DNA from: Motacilla alba alba
Lineage: Eukaryota > Chordata > Aves > Passeriformes > Motacillidae
Assembly (NCBI RefSeq): GCF_015832195.1
Contig: NC_052021.1
Span: 1,364,001-1,428,000 of the forward strand
DNA: 64,000 bases
Direction: 5' to 3'
Below the pieces are notes generated by a model. That model ran no database searches and was not told the DNA's origin. It saw only the letters and a program-made list of their open reading frames with translations. Below are positions 1-13,530 of the stretch, piece after piece. A program made the translations under genes and the position numbers. How positions within the stretch are numbered: position 1 is the stretch's first letter; the number at the start of each line of letters is the position of its first letter.

Positions 1-3000
1 CAGAAGGTAAAGTCACCATATGTAGAACTAAAACCAACAGCGTGTGCTTTCCCTGTGAGCAAACGTCTGTGGTGTGGATGACAGGTGGGAATACAAGCCT
101 TTCAACTTGCCTGTTTTTCATCAGAGAACCAAGGGACTCCAAAATGCAGGGATTTTTCTACGCATTGTGTCGGCTGAACCACGTTAACTTTGCCAACTAC
201 CTTTTTTGATGTGCCAGATGCACTGATTGAGAACTAGACTGAGAAGCCTTCCTCTCACAACTAACATCCTCAAAACACCTGGAATAAAATAAAGGCCACA
301 GAGGGAAATTGCCCAGGGCAATTTAGGGACAGTGTTTTATTCCAAGGAGAGAGAAGTTGCCAACTCAGAGAGAGTTTTACACAAAACAGCTGCTATACTA
401 TTTTCAGAGTTTCACAGTAATCACCACTGCCAATTGCACATGGCAGGGAAGAGAGTCAATGCAGCAAGTGAACGGCAGCTCTTTCCACAATTACTTCCTG
501 GTTACTTCCCAGGCTGCTTCTGCCTCGATTTTTTCCTGTGTTATTGCTGTCAATCTAATGACTGCCCTAACACTTAGCATAACTGGCTAGGACAGACTTC
601 AGAGAACTTCAGTCACTTCCATTGCTTCTTTCCTGCCAAAGCATTACAAGACTATTAAATAAATAAATTACAACAAAAATCTCAAAATAAAGTTAAACTG
701 TGTTCCAAGCAGCAGTTGCTAAAGTGAATTTGGAAAGAACATCATTTTACCAGTGACTGGTCTGATTCTCTTTCTAATCACAGACTAATTTTCATTTATT
801 ATCTTTCCAGCCATTCAATAACCCTTCATTGAGTATGAGCTTTAATCCCTATTTTTATACTTTTAACATTTTCTTTTGAAAGATCTACTCAAAACATAAG
901 TTTTCCTTCCACAGGTATGAAACAAGCAAAGCATTAAGCTTGAGAGAGGGAAAAGACAGTCAAAATACCCTCTTAGAACCAAAGCATTTCCAATTAGAAC
1001 AGCCTCAAGCTTTTCAATGGTTGAGAAGAGCTGGGAGGGAAAAAAAACACAAAACTTAGATGGTTTCTTTGTTTTATTCTGGAACTGCACTTTCTTTTGT
1101 CAGGTTTCTTTGATCCTGCTAAACTCAAACCAAAATTTACTTTTCTTTACCTCATCTAAAAACACCCAGAGAGCTGAGCTGTCTCAGCACAATCTGACCT
1201 ACTGCTCTATAAGAGGTTTTTAAATTCAGTCTATCAAGACATCTATTCTTACTACTTTGAAACTAATTTTATAACCCATCCACATATCCCTGACAACTTC
1301 CACAAACCACTGACCTGTTAACTGAGCGTTCTTACACCATCAATCACATCCAGGCAAAAATAAATAAAGAAAGGCAGACAAAATGAGAGAGAGGCAGTTC
1401 AGTTAACAGTAGATGGAAATGAAGTCATGATAGAAAAGGTTACTTTCTGAGGAAGGTAACCTTCCAGACAGGAAAAATGAGTAAAGGAAGAAAAGACCAA
1501 AAAAAAAAAAAAATTGGGAGAGGCAAAGCTTCAAATGGGGAAAATACAACTTTATTTTTAAATAATTACTTATTCACCGATTGGAAATCCATTTACAGTG
1601 TAGATAACACTGTACAAGAGACCAGCTAGAATATCCAGCATTTACTATGACAGACTGGGTGGCAAAGTTGGAAGTGACCAAATGAATGACCAAATCTGGA
1701 AGGCAAAGCCCTGGAGAGCTCCTGAGCCAGAGTAAAGTGCAACTGCAGAAGAGCTGGGGGTGTGACTTTCAGAATAATGTCTTTAGTCATAATTCTTCAG
1801 CCTTGTTGCCTTCCCTCTATGGTTATCCAGCTTACTTTCTGCAACTATAAAATACCTGAATTATCAGTGGTTCCAGTAATTTCTCCACTGTAAATGTCTG
1901 GATCTGTAGATTCCGAGGATCAATTTTCAGTTGAATGTTTGGCACTTTTGTTGACATTTCACCTGGGTACAAAACAAGAGAAGTGCAATAAGCCAATATT
2001 AACCATGACTACAAGCCTCATTCTGTCAGAGCCCAGAGACTGCCTATGTGAGTATAAACCTGCTCCATAAGAGTCTGATCTCAAGAAATATAAATAACTT
2101 TTCCAATTCCCCATTTCTAAACCATTAAAAAAATACACTGACACTTACATGAGCTGTAAAATCATAGACTAAAAGTACATATAACTCCTTATGGTCACTC
2201 ACAGATTTCTACACTGACCACATGTTAAAAATACAAGGATAATTGAATTACAATACCATTAAATGAAATCCTCTACTAGTCCAGAAAGGATCTTTAAAGC
2301 AAAAACATTAAATTCCATTACTCAAGTTATCACAAAACAAAAACATTAATGCTATGTGCACAATATCTGTATCTTATTCCATGTGATAAATTACAGGGGA
2401 TATAACAAGCACTTAAGAACAAAAAGTATATACAGCAGTCCTTAACATTTCTGGACATTAACAGCGGGAAAAGGGAAACATTTTGTTATTTTATACCCTG
2501 CAATCACCAGTATTTTTAAAGTGTCAAGACAGATTAAGTTGAGAAAGTCTATTACTGAAGTCAATAAGACGGAAGTAAAGCTAAGTAAGGTCTTTAAAGT
2601 GAATAAATCATTCATTAGGAACTTGATGCAGAATCTACTGATGTGAATTAATAGTTTTCACCAAGTTCACTGGGCCAGGCTCAGGCCATTAGCCTGAAAT
2701 GTGTGTGTGTCAACAAAGAATTATAACTGCTTTAGCTGGATTGCAACCGATTATTGTCCCAAAATAAAAGACACTTTAAATTTTGCAGTAACTTAACTTC
2801 TTATAAAACACAGCTTGGCAAAGCCTTTTTACCCAATAAAGACTTCAAATACACAAATAATGGATATCTGTTCTTTTTAAGCAAGACTTATTACAACCAC
2901 TGCTGCAGAATAATGAAGTAATAATGTACTGCAATTGTGCAGGCTGAAGAGATATATTGTCACCTTCCTGTGAACCTAGCACTGATTTAATAAAACACAC

Positions 3001-6000
3001 TATGTTTTGGGTACCTGTAGCAAGTGGTGTAGAAATGGATCTGGAGAGTCATCCACGTTTCACTTACAGGCAAAGATAATATGAGCAATAATTAAAGAAT
3101 TAAGGTTTAAAGCAATTTAGGGTTTTGCCATTCTTACTAAAGGTTACACAAGTGCCAAGTTTTTCTTTAATTACAAACTATACTAGCAGCAGAGCTAAGC
3201 TCCCACAAATTCAGCTGCATCCAGCCAGGCAATAGCACAAGGAATGAACTGCTCTTTCAGTTTCAATTCTGAGCCAAAAAACAAAGAAAAAAGAAACCTG
3301 AGATCAGACTGACCAGAAAAAAACATTTTCCTTCCACAGATATGAATGGAAAGAGAACTTGGAAATGTCAAAGCAAATTAACTGCCCACATTTTACACAT
3401 TTAACATTTAGATACTTTCAACAAACGCCAAGGAAACAAACTTTGAGACTCCCAAAACTGGAATTGCCAGCGGATCTCCTCCTGTCCAACACTAACAACC
3501 TGCCCTGAACGCCACTGATGTCTGTCAGTCCCACACTCGCAGCGAGTGCCGAAGCGCGCCGCTGTTGAACTGCCGGCCCCTCCCCACAGCGCTGCCCGCA
3601 GCGGCTCGGGCTGTGCCCGGGGCCGCAGCTCTGAACACACGGCCCAGCAGCTCCCGAGCGGCTTTCCTTGTGCACACCCCTTAACCGAAATGCCTTTTAA
3701 TTCAACAAGATACTGTCCTCCAGCTTCACTGGGACTGCATCAAACCCCATCATTACACACTCTGGGTAAGACAGATCCTTTTCTGCCATCTGTAATTCAC
3801 TGATTTTCTAAATCTTTGGCCAATATTTCAATGAATCTGCTTTTTATTCACATTAGGAAAAATAATAAATCTTTATGACGGTGCTGGTTACCAACCCTTA
3901 TCTTCGATATTTTCACAAGTCTCCCAAAATATGGGCACTTCTTGAAATCCATCACAACAGCTGCAAACAGATGGTACCGACAGTGCTGCGCATTTTTTTG
4001 GTCAGACACACATCAGCGACAAGGGGCCAGGTAAACTGGATGGGGGCTGCACTCTGAGCTCCTACTGAGCCCTACAGAAACCAGGAGCTGACTCGGGTTA
4101 TTTCTGTGCAGATACACTCACGCTTTAAACCTTGCAGTGGCTTGCCACAATTCCTTGATGGAAGGGTGTCAGCACCTGCTTTACTCAAAATGGAGAAATT
4201 AAACCTTTTTGCCGCTCGCTCTCCATTCTCACAGCACAATCTCCTCTGCTGTATGCTACCTGCAATCATCAGGTCTTTTCTAAATTTTGGCAGATAAATA
4301 TGTAGTTGTAATTAAGGTCAATTCCTGTTACTAAAGGACTACTGTGCTCCAGAATCCCACCACAGAGCACTCCCAAACTTGGGAAGTATTACAAATCCAA
4401 CCCCATTTTTGCAGGTCAGAAAAAATGTGAACCCATATGTCACGACTTTCCTTATTCTGGGTTGTTCTGTGGTTTTTGCTTGTTTGTTTGTTTGTTTGTT
4501 GCCCTTAGCATCTGCCTAACATCAGCATTTTTATTCTTTGCTTGAGCCCTGAGTTCAAAAGCCAGTTAAGCCAATAATAGCTTTTAGCCTTGAGTCGGGC
4601 CCATAACGAGTCATCGGCTGAAAGTCAATTGCAAAAACTACTGTCTCTGGAAATTTCAATTATATTCTAAGATAAAAATAACTCACTTAAGAGCTCACTT
4701 GCTGATTCCAGCAATATTTTTTAAGTAAAAATTCCAATGCTTCGTGAAACTTCCTTTTGTTTCTAAAAAGACAGAAACAGTTTTGCAAGCCAATGCAGTG
4801 AAAACCACAAGATCTTAAATTATTTTGTTAATCTGACTACATATTTTTAGCTTACCAGGCTCTCCTTACTGTTATATACCATATAGGCTAATCAATATTT
4901 AAATTGGGTTCTTTAGTTATTTCTTTTTACCTAAGGCAAGGATAAGAGGTGATAGAAAGAAAAATAAACAGCCAGTAAAGCTCATCCTGGGATTTTCTCT
5001 GGCATTTCCACTTACTAAGTGAACCTCTGTCCTTCTAGATCATACTCATTAAGACGACAAAATCTGATGTTTGCCTCAGGAAAAAAGTGAAAATCAACAT
5101 TCCACCTTCCCTTTTTTTTTTTTTTTTAATGCATTTGTCTACTGCAGTATAACATCCCCCTAACTACAGCAGGGGCCCTAACTGCGAGATATTTTGGTCA
5201 AAGGCTGTATAACCTCACACTCAGTTAGATTAACCTTTACAGGAGGCAATCTCAGCCCTGTGCACCAGCAGCTCTTACAACACTTAGGATGTTAAGCATG
5301 TGTTACAAGATACAGCTGTGTCCCAGAACAGCCAGAAAACCAACCACCTGCACGCTCCTACCAAACGCTACCAACCTCAAGATAATGAAAATTCTGTCTT
5401 CATCAGATGTCAAAACTATTGAGTCTTTTGGTGTAATAAGAAAAAGACACTGGAAAAACAGCCAAAGTCTATATCCATCTGCAATGCAACGTGAACACAG
5501 CACCTGCAGCTTTTTTTTAGGATCTATAAGTATACTGTATACAGACATAAACTAGTAAGTGTCAGAAAGCAGAGCCAAAGACATTCTGCATAAATTAGAA
5601 ATCCTTTACTTTAGAATCCATTTCCTGCTAGATTGTTAGAAAGCCAACAGTGCATCACTCACCTATGCTAGAACACATATGGTCCATATGCAGCACTAAA
5701 GCAACTGTCTATGTAATGTCCTTGTGTTAGGAACTTCAGTGCAACTGCCCTGGCTCACTGTGGGGCTGCTGAGGCATCTGCGAGGCACTGCCTGACAAGC
5801 TCGCAGTGTATTTCAGGATGACTGACAGCACACAGCGGCCGCTGGAGGGCTGGCAGGGGGATGGGCATCCTTAAAGCTATACGGTAGAACACAAGCGTGG
5901 CAAGAAAGTTTCGAGTTGAAAAGGTTTTGAACAATTAGATGACACGAAGCATGAAATTACTTACACTTCCAGTGATTATTCTTGGAATTTCCAGCACAGC

Positions 6001-9000
6001 AACTGGTTTGCCATGCATTCTGACTGTATGCCAAGCTTCAGTCTGGAGGCAATGACTCACTCTCAGACTCACGAACTGGACAGCAAAAGGATTCATAAAG
6101 CTCTCACCCAGGAACTTGGCACCAAATTTGTTTTCTCTGTTGTTTTTTTTTCCTATTGTAGGGCACCCTAAAATGACACACGACATATTATCCTAGCAGT
6201 TTCAGAAAATGCAAAGGCCTATTGCCTTCTAAAAAACGAAGAAATGTGAAAACAAAGTAGTCAGGATTTGTATTTTTTACCAACATACATAGGGACAGGG
6301 CACCTGAGGATTTCCAAGATATGAAACATTGCTGAGAATACGTAACAGAATTTTTTTTACTATTTGTTCCTAATTTTGGTATTTACTCTACAGCTTTATT
6401 AGTTGTTACCAACAGCCCTCTGGTAATAAAATTTCTTAGCCTTTTTGCTACAGTCAGTACAGCAAGTGCAAATCAGACTTCATAGAAGCCACAAAAAACC
6501 AATTACTGCATTTTCCTTTAATCCTCTAGCTGACACACAATATAAGACACTCAGGATGCTAAAATCTTCTAGTTCAGGCAAAGAAAAGTCCATGCTGTTG
6601 TACTGCAGAGACCTCTTGGACTCTGTAGGCCAGACCATGCTCTGGAATGGAGCAGTATCTCCTGGGAAGCACCTGGCCCATTTAACACCAGGTAAAGTCC
6701 ATAAAGCACCTGCTAAATTATTTAAATTTCCAGACAAAGCTGTCAGGCTACTCTATAGCCATCTCAGATTTCATAATTTCTTACCACTTGCAACAAGAAA
6801 CATTATTAATGCATAGACACCAAAAAGGAGAGCTGGAGAAGGTGGCAAGATTCAGATCCATTAATAACATTAATTCACTGAAAGCCACTTTATTTAAACA
6901 GGCTTTGCATTTAGGTGTAGGCTAGCAATGAAGTAACTGGTAGATTTTTTTAATCTTAGCCCAAATAATTAAAACCAAAAAACCACAGCACTTCTTTTTG
7001 CATTTCCTTTCAATTCTGCCTGTGTTTACTATCTCCCTAGAGCATCTTTTTCAATCCACATCTGAAGAACAGTTAAAATTCGCAACATAAGATTTCCACC
7101 AAGTTCTTCAACACAGTTCTCAGCATAAATAATGTGATACATCAAACCTTACAATCAATCTACCAAGAAAACAGCATAAGCCTAGTTTGTTATGAATTTT
7201 GGAGAATCCCCATGGCAAGCAGTGGTTCCTGACTGACCTAGGGGCATTAAAAGGTTTAATTAAGGTTTATGAAAAAAAATAACAAAACAACTTCTGAGGT
7301 GGAATAAAGCATCACACCTCAACAAACTTGTCTCATGAATACTTTCTTTTATCTAGTGAGAGGAAAATTTAATATTTTTCCCAGTTTTATAACATTCAGA
7401 ACAAGCTCTCTTTTCCTTGTTTAGTAATCATGTTTCCTTTTCCTACAGTCTTTCTATCTGTTTCAAGCAGAGGTTGCGTTCCACTATCACATAAGGAAAC
7501 AGAATCACAGAGAAAAAATTAATTACTCAAAACCAGAGAGAATGCCAGTGGCAGAGCACTGGAATAAAACCATAGCAACACCGAAGCACCTTACCCACAC
7601 ATTCTTTAATTGAGGCCAGAAAGCAGGTGAGGAGAGTAAAACATTTTCAGAAACAATTGACACTATAAATCTACAGAACACCATCTCTATTCCTTACTCC
7701 CATGTTAGGGTTACCCTGACACTAGCATTGCTTATTCCTAGGAAGGTCAGAAATCATCTCCCTTAAATGTCCCATCAGAATCCCTCCTCTGGTGAACGCA
7801 CGCACTTCAGCCAGCTGCAACACCCACAAATTCCAGGAGATGTTGCAGCAGAAGTGTGAATCCTACAGCCTGAGCAGCTCCGATGTTGCAGCAGAAGTGT
7901 GAATCCTACAGCCTGAGCAGCTCCACAGCCTTTGGCTTTCTCCTGGCACTCTGGACTGTTTCTCAACCAACAGCCATCCAAAAAATGTGTTACTGCCCTA
8001 AACCTACAGCCACTGCAAGAAACATCCTCCCAGTAAAGTCTAACATGGAAACTTGGGAACCTGACAGTATCTCACTACCAGTAAACAATTTCTCTCATCA
8101 GTGGAGTTCCGCTGGACATGCACCGTTATGGGTGACAGCAGAATTAAAATAATACTACTTAGGCCAGAAATACTTGAATAATCTAATCTCTGAAACATTT
8201 CTTCCACGTGCATTTTTGCAGGTACTAGAGTTACTGGTCTGAAAACTGGAGTTCTAATATTTAAGAAACTGAAAAAGCATTTACTTAAAAAAACAACACA
8301 CAAAAGAAAAGCGGTGTAACATCAGATAGCAGCATTTCACTTTTTAAAAAAATAATAAATTTTTTTTGACCTATTTTAAATTCTTAAATAGAACTCCAAA
8401 ATCCTTCCACATGAGTCTCAGCGCTATTTTCACTGCATGCAGTTTGAGCCCAGAACAAGGACTCCTCTCTGTTTAAGTGGCACACAGTTCTTACACGGAT
8501 GCCTATCTGAGCCCCTAATGATAGGTTAAGGAGGTCTGGCTCCAAGCCCTCCCTTTGGTTATCACATTTAAAGTGCTCCTATCTGTGTTCAGAACCAGAG
8601 ACCCTGCTCAACTAAAGTTCAAGTTGACCTTCCACTAAAAATAGGATATTGTTCAACTCATTACAATAATAGACAATAATAGAAATTTCATGAGGTGCTA
8701 CTAAAAGATTTCAGATTTTATTTATTTTAAATACAGTTCCCCATTTCCCCTTATTGCTATTTGCTGACAGTTATCTATTACAACACTACACTCTGCTGTT
8801 TTGCCTTAAAAAAGTGTCTCAACTGCAAAGAGGTAAAAAACAGGGTTTCTTCTCTTTGTAGAGCGGCTACTGATTTTGCCAACAGATGTGGTTGTCTCCT
8901 ACCCATGGCCTACCCCAGGATGCTTCACCACCACGCACCATTTTATGTAACTAACTGGTATAAATGTTTGTATTATTTGTTTTGTCCAGTGACCTAAATA

Positions 9001-12000
9001 GTGTTTTAGCATTGTAGAATAGTATTCCTCTTCCCCACTGCTTACAGACATGCCCAAAACAACCCCAAAATTAAGGGCAGCAAATGTGACTGACACTTTC
9101 TACATATATAAAAATATTTAAAAATATATAAACATGTACATATATAAATAACATATTGACTCTGAGATATGCAGGAAGATAAGAGAGATTCTTAGATACT
9201 GCCTCACTTTGGATGCTGGCAGGCACCCTTAGCACATACAAAAGCACAGTCTAATGGAAAGGGAAAGAAACCAGGATTTAAGCAAAGCCACAATCCCTCC
9301 ACACCATGCCTGCAAACAGGAACAGACCTCAAGATGCAGATTAGCTCTTCCAGTGGAGTTCCCATTGCTGCACTGCACCCAGCTTCCTTCATCAACTCTT
9401 TCAACCGGCTTCAAATCACACCAGGGCTCAGCAGAATCCCCTCCAGAGCTGACACAGCACTTCTGGTGAAACAGCTTCAGAAATAAAGCCTAAGGACATT
9501 CCAGCCCATTCTGACCTCTGCCCACAGTTCAACTCAAAACCATCTGGCTGAAGTGCAGCCATAAAGAAAAAAAACAAACAACCAAACTTAGTTCCAAGGT
9601 GAATTAATTTCCCAACACTGATAAACAGATTCCAACCAGGAGAAAACAGTAAGAATTCATTATGGTTTCCTCCTAAATGCCTGTCACGATGCTGTTAGAT
9701 ATCCCTGGTAGACTAGGTCTGAACACACTGAATATAACAGCCCTCCTTCAGCCCTTTCTCATAATAACTTTTTTTATATAATTTGAAATTTTAAAAAAAT
9801 GGTATAAAATTGTGCAGTAACTCATTGTTTTCTCATTGAGGTGTGATAAACACACATTTACACAAACCCCCCTTTAATTAGGTGCTACATCCAGTGAAGT
9901 TCCAGGAGGTAAGGTAAACTTTTCAAAATAATAGCATCCATAAAACATTTTATTCTTCCTTTTCCAATATATATTCCAAAACGGCTTCTCATATTTGGAA
10001 AACATGCAAACACGCTGCACAACTTCAGCTACTGGCTTGAAGTGATAAGACCATGACAATTAAAATATTTAGAATATTCAGAATTTTTTTTTAATCTTCA
10101 GAATTTTTTTAAATCATGTTTAAAAGTTTTGGGGGGTTTTTTGGGTTGGTGATTTTTTTTTTTTTTGAAAGCTAAGAAAACCAGCCTTTTAACTTTTTTT
10201 AACTTTCAGAGTGATTATTTTATCAAGTAGCTACAGTTCCATTTATAGCTTCATGTACTTCCACTAAGAAGAAAATTGCCACATTCTTGTGGCATTCTTG
10301 TGTCAGAAATTGGACATTCTTCTTCAATCTTACCTTTTGAATCAAGACTCCAAGGAAAGGAGCTGCTAGGAACAGCTCTGTGAAGAACTCCACCTGATGG
10401 AGCCGGACGCCAGGGACACGGACAGCGAGGCTGCAAATGGCCGCCTGTCTGTCCCAGTCGCAAGAATCAAAATGGGAGGGCAGCGCTCCACTGGAACGCC
10501 TCCCAGAATGGCAGCGCCTGAGGCCACCGACAGCTTGCTGCTGAAAAGACCACCTAGAGACACCCAAGCTCATTGCCAGCCTTGCAAACCAGGTTTGACA
10601 CAGAGCCTTCAGGACCTGCACTGGACACCAGCAAAGGCAATGGCAAAGCCTCCTCAAAAATCCATGAGGTTTAGGCTGAGCATGAGAAGGGAAAGGGGAA
10701 GAAGGAAAGCAAAGGCCACTATTGTAAATCCACACTCAAATATGGATGCTATGTACCTCTCCTTCATTCACCTTCACGAAACACTCAAAACACATTTCCA
10801 GATTGATAATCCCCCATTTGTAAGATTTTCCACCAAGGCAGCCATTTAAAAAATGGATATGAGTTAAGTTTTGCTAATCTGCTAACAAGGGCAAATTAGA
10901 GTACCCTGAAGTGCAGTTTACAATACACATAGAACAAGAAAACCCTCCTAAAATTCCCGAAAGGCAGAGGTTGCTTAACATTTGCATCTATTCTGCTGGA
11001 GACTGGTGGTCTTAATTCATTCAGTCTGAACATTTGTACAAGGTCGGGCTGAAATTACATTTCGGAAAATTTGAACCAAAGCAGTTTGGCTATTTGCAGT
11101 TGATTTAGAGGTAAAAAGGGCACAGAGTAATGTGGCACTTCCTAACAGCACTGGGGAGACTCAACAAGGAATGAGAGTAAAAACACCCAAACCTAAAGAA
11201 GGAGTACATATTGTGACTACACAGAAGAGAGGAGGAAAAAAAAAACCAGAAATACTTGAACATACATAATAGACAGAACTGAAACAGTTGCAAGGAACGG
11301 GAAAACAAAATCAATCACATTTAAGCCCTGTAATGCAATGGCCAACTGATTTCAAAAGTGTCTTCTGCACTTAGAGATGCAGAGAAGGAATGCAGCAAAA
11401 AGGATTATGGATGCAAAAGCATCAAATATTATTAATATAAACTAAGCAGACTTTCCTAGATTATATAATAATTTACTATGGAGAAATGTACGTGGTATTG
11501 CCATATTAAGCTTACAATTTTATTCATAATTCATTCCTCTCATGATCATATTTGAAGCTTAAACCCTGAAAAAAATCGTTCTTTTCTCACCTGCAACTCA
11601 TGAATTTAGAAGATATAAACAACAACAGACAGTTAGGAAAGCTGCTGGAGTAAGATTTAATTTTCTGAGTACGGTATTAAAACTGTATCATGCAATGCAA
11701 GTATAAATCTCACCACCTGCAGTTAGTATTTCTCAGCATTTCCTAGCTCTCTCATTTACTTCATGAATGTTATTTAAAAGTTAAGGACAAAAACACAATT
11801 CACTTCACTGCAAAGGTCAATATAGACAAGTGGATTTATGGAAATGATCCCTATTACACTTTTCTAATCGTTAGATCTTTGTAACTGCATCAGTGTTTTA
11901 TTTAGGAAGTAAATTGCTCTAGAGGTGAACAGCAACCCTCTTTCTTTTGATTAACTCACTAATAAGAGGTGTTAAAAATGCTCATTTTATTTGAAGTTTT

Positions 12001-12900
12001 TTGACCCATCATTTTGAGTTATCAAATGAGAATGGGATTCAGTTGCTTAAAGTAAACACCTAAAACTATTTTATCTCCTGTAGGTTCCATCAGAAAAACC
12101 TCTTAGACACCCCAGGTCTCCTGCAGACTTCAATCACATATGCAAAGCTGGACGTGGGGATGATTTAAAAGGCCAAAAGTGTCAAAAACAGTGCTAGATG
12201 CCTGTGTTCAGACACCTCTCACAACTGGAGAGGCAATGGCTTCAAATTCCTGGCGCTCATTAAGAGGGATTACTTCAAAAGCTGGGGTAACTTCATGGCA
12301 GCAGTCAGAATTAGCAGGGTTTGGACAAGGTTCTTGCCATCCCAATAAAAATAAGCACCTTCTTACAAAAGGCCCTGAAAGCATTTTCAGATGTCGCTGA
12401 GGCAACTGATGGCAAGGCTGAGGAGTGTTTGTACCAACATACCAAAAATGGGGCAACTGTGCTCATTTCCCTGGCAAGATGGACGAAAGCAGAAGCCACT
12501 ATACTAAAAGAGACCTCCCAAAACCCCTGTATAAAATATATTTCTTCCTACTTACATGCTCATACCATTCACGCCACAGAAGTCAGTGTGAAATGCTGAA
12601 AGTTCTGAGCAAAAGGCAACCAGGTCCAGGGTACACCAGAGTATCCATGAACACCTCTCTGAGCCACATTCTCTCCTCAGTGAGGGGGGGACATCCATAT
12701 GCCTCTTTGGCCCGAAATCCTCCCCAGTTTCTACACTGAAGGGTCCGTCTGCCTTGTCAACAGCCTGAACACACGCGCCCCTGCTTTCCAACACGCCCAG
12801 CTGCCTGCTTCCACTTCCCTTCGCCCCTTCCCCTCCCACGGGACAGGCGCTCTTCCCTCATTCCTGGAGCCGACCGCGCCAACACAGCCAGGAGCTGACC
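1..12900. other. Gene-poor AT-rich flank, no exon recognised
   Basis: I find no exon of a known protein in this stretch. Synteny would place the 5' flank or a large first intron of CTNNA3 (minus strand) here, but none of the alpha-T-catenin N-terminal coding sequence is visible, so this is inference. Contents: homopolymer tracts (A-run near 1499-1513, T-run near 5112-5127, T-rich near 10151-10165), a TTTG tetranucleotide run near 4478-4502, a perfect 43-bp tandem duplication at 7839-7924, an AT-rich patch near 9105-9150, and overlapping open frames on both strands at 10.2-10.85 kb. Everything else looks like unique non-coding sequence. Confidence 0.6.
7839..7924. repeat. Perfect 43-bp tandem duplication
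   Basis: Two identical, directly adjacent 43-bp copies (7839-7881 and 7882-7924), each starting GATGTTGCAGCAGAAG and ending GAGCAGCTCC. Perfect identity suggests a recent duplication or a length-polymorphic site. No gene is recognised around it. Confidence 0.9.
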
Positions 12901-13360
12901 TGAGGGGAAAAGAGCGGGAACGTGAGGGGATGGGGGGTCTGACCTGACCTGAGGGGAAAAGAGCGGGAACGTGAGGGGATGGGGGGTCTGACCTGACCTG
13001 AGGGGAAAAGAGCGGGAACGTGAGGGGATGGGGGGCCTGACCTGACCTGAGGGGAAAAGAGCGGGAACGTGAGGGGATGGGGGGTCTGACCTGACCTGAG
13101 GGGAAAAGAGCGGGAACGTGAGGGGATGGGGGGTCTGACCTGAGGGGAGGGGAAAAGAGCGGGAACGTGAGGGGATGGAGTGGGTCTGACCTGACCTGAG
13201 GGGAAAAGAGCGGGAACGCGAGGGGATGGAGTGGGTCTGACCTGACCTGAGGGGAAAAGGGCGGGAACGCGAGGGGATGGAGTGGGTCTGACCTGAGGGG
13301 AGGGGAAAAGAGCGGGAACGCGAGGGGATGGGGGTCTGACCTGAGGGGAGGGGTCCTGAC
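12901..13360. repeat. 49-bp GC-rich minisatellite, about nine copies
   Basis: Head-to-tail units start TGAGGGGAAAAGAGCGGG and end GGGTCTGACCTGACC. The first five starts are at 12901, 12950, 12999, 13048 and 13097, a strict 49-bp period. Later units are variant: starts near 13141, 13196, 13247 and 13293, with an added GAGGGGAGGGG block, GGAGTGGG in place of GGGGGG, or CGCGAGG in place of CGTGAGG. The array decays towards the CpG-rich block at 13.36-13.53 kb. The minus strand is pyrimidine-rich, and each unit carries a CCCCTCAGGTCAGG string resembling both splice-site types. It is probably a VNTR beside a CpG island. Confidence 0.93.
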
Positions 13361-13530
13361 CTGGGGCTGAGGCGCGGAGCGGAGCGGGGCTCCGGCCCGC
13401 GGGAGCCCGAGGGGCTCTGACTCGCCGGGACGGCCCGGGTGTGAGGAGGAGCCGCCCCCGCCCCCGCCCTGCCCGCGGGGCGGCCCGCCGCTCTTCCTTC
13501 GCCCCGTGACAGGTAGGTAGCTCACAGAGA
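13361..13530. promoter_or_regulatory. Small CpG island with GC boxes
   Basis: A block of very high G+C and CpG abuts the minisatellite, with consecutive GC boxes (CCGCCCCCGCCCCCGCCC near 13450-13470). A donor-like CAG|GTAGGTAG follows on the plus strand near 13511-13520. It could be a promoter for an unseen transcript, possibly a 5' exon of CTNNA3 on the minus strand, but no coding sequence supports either direction. Confidence 0.4.
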
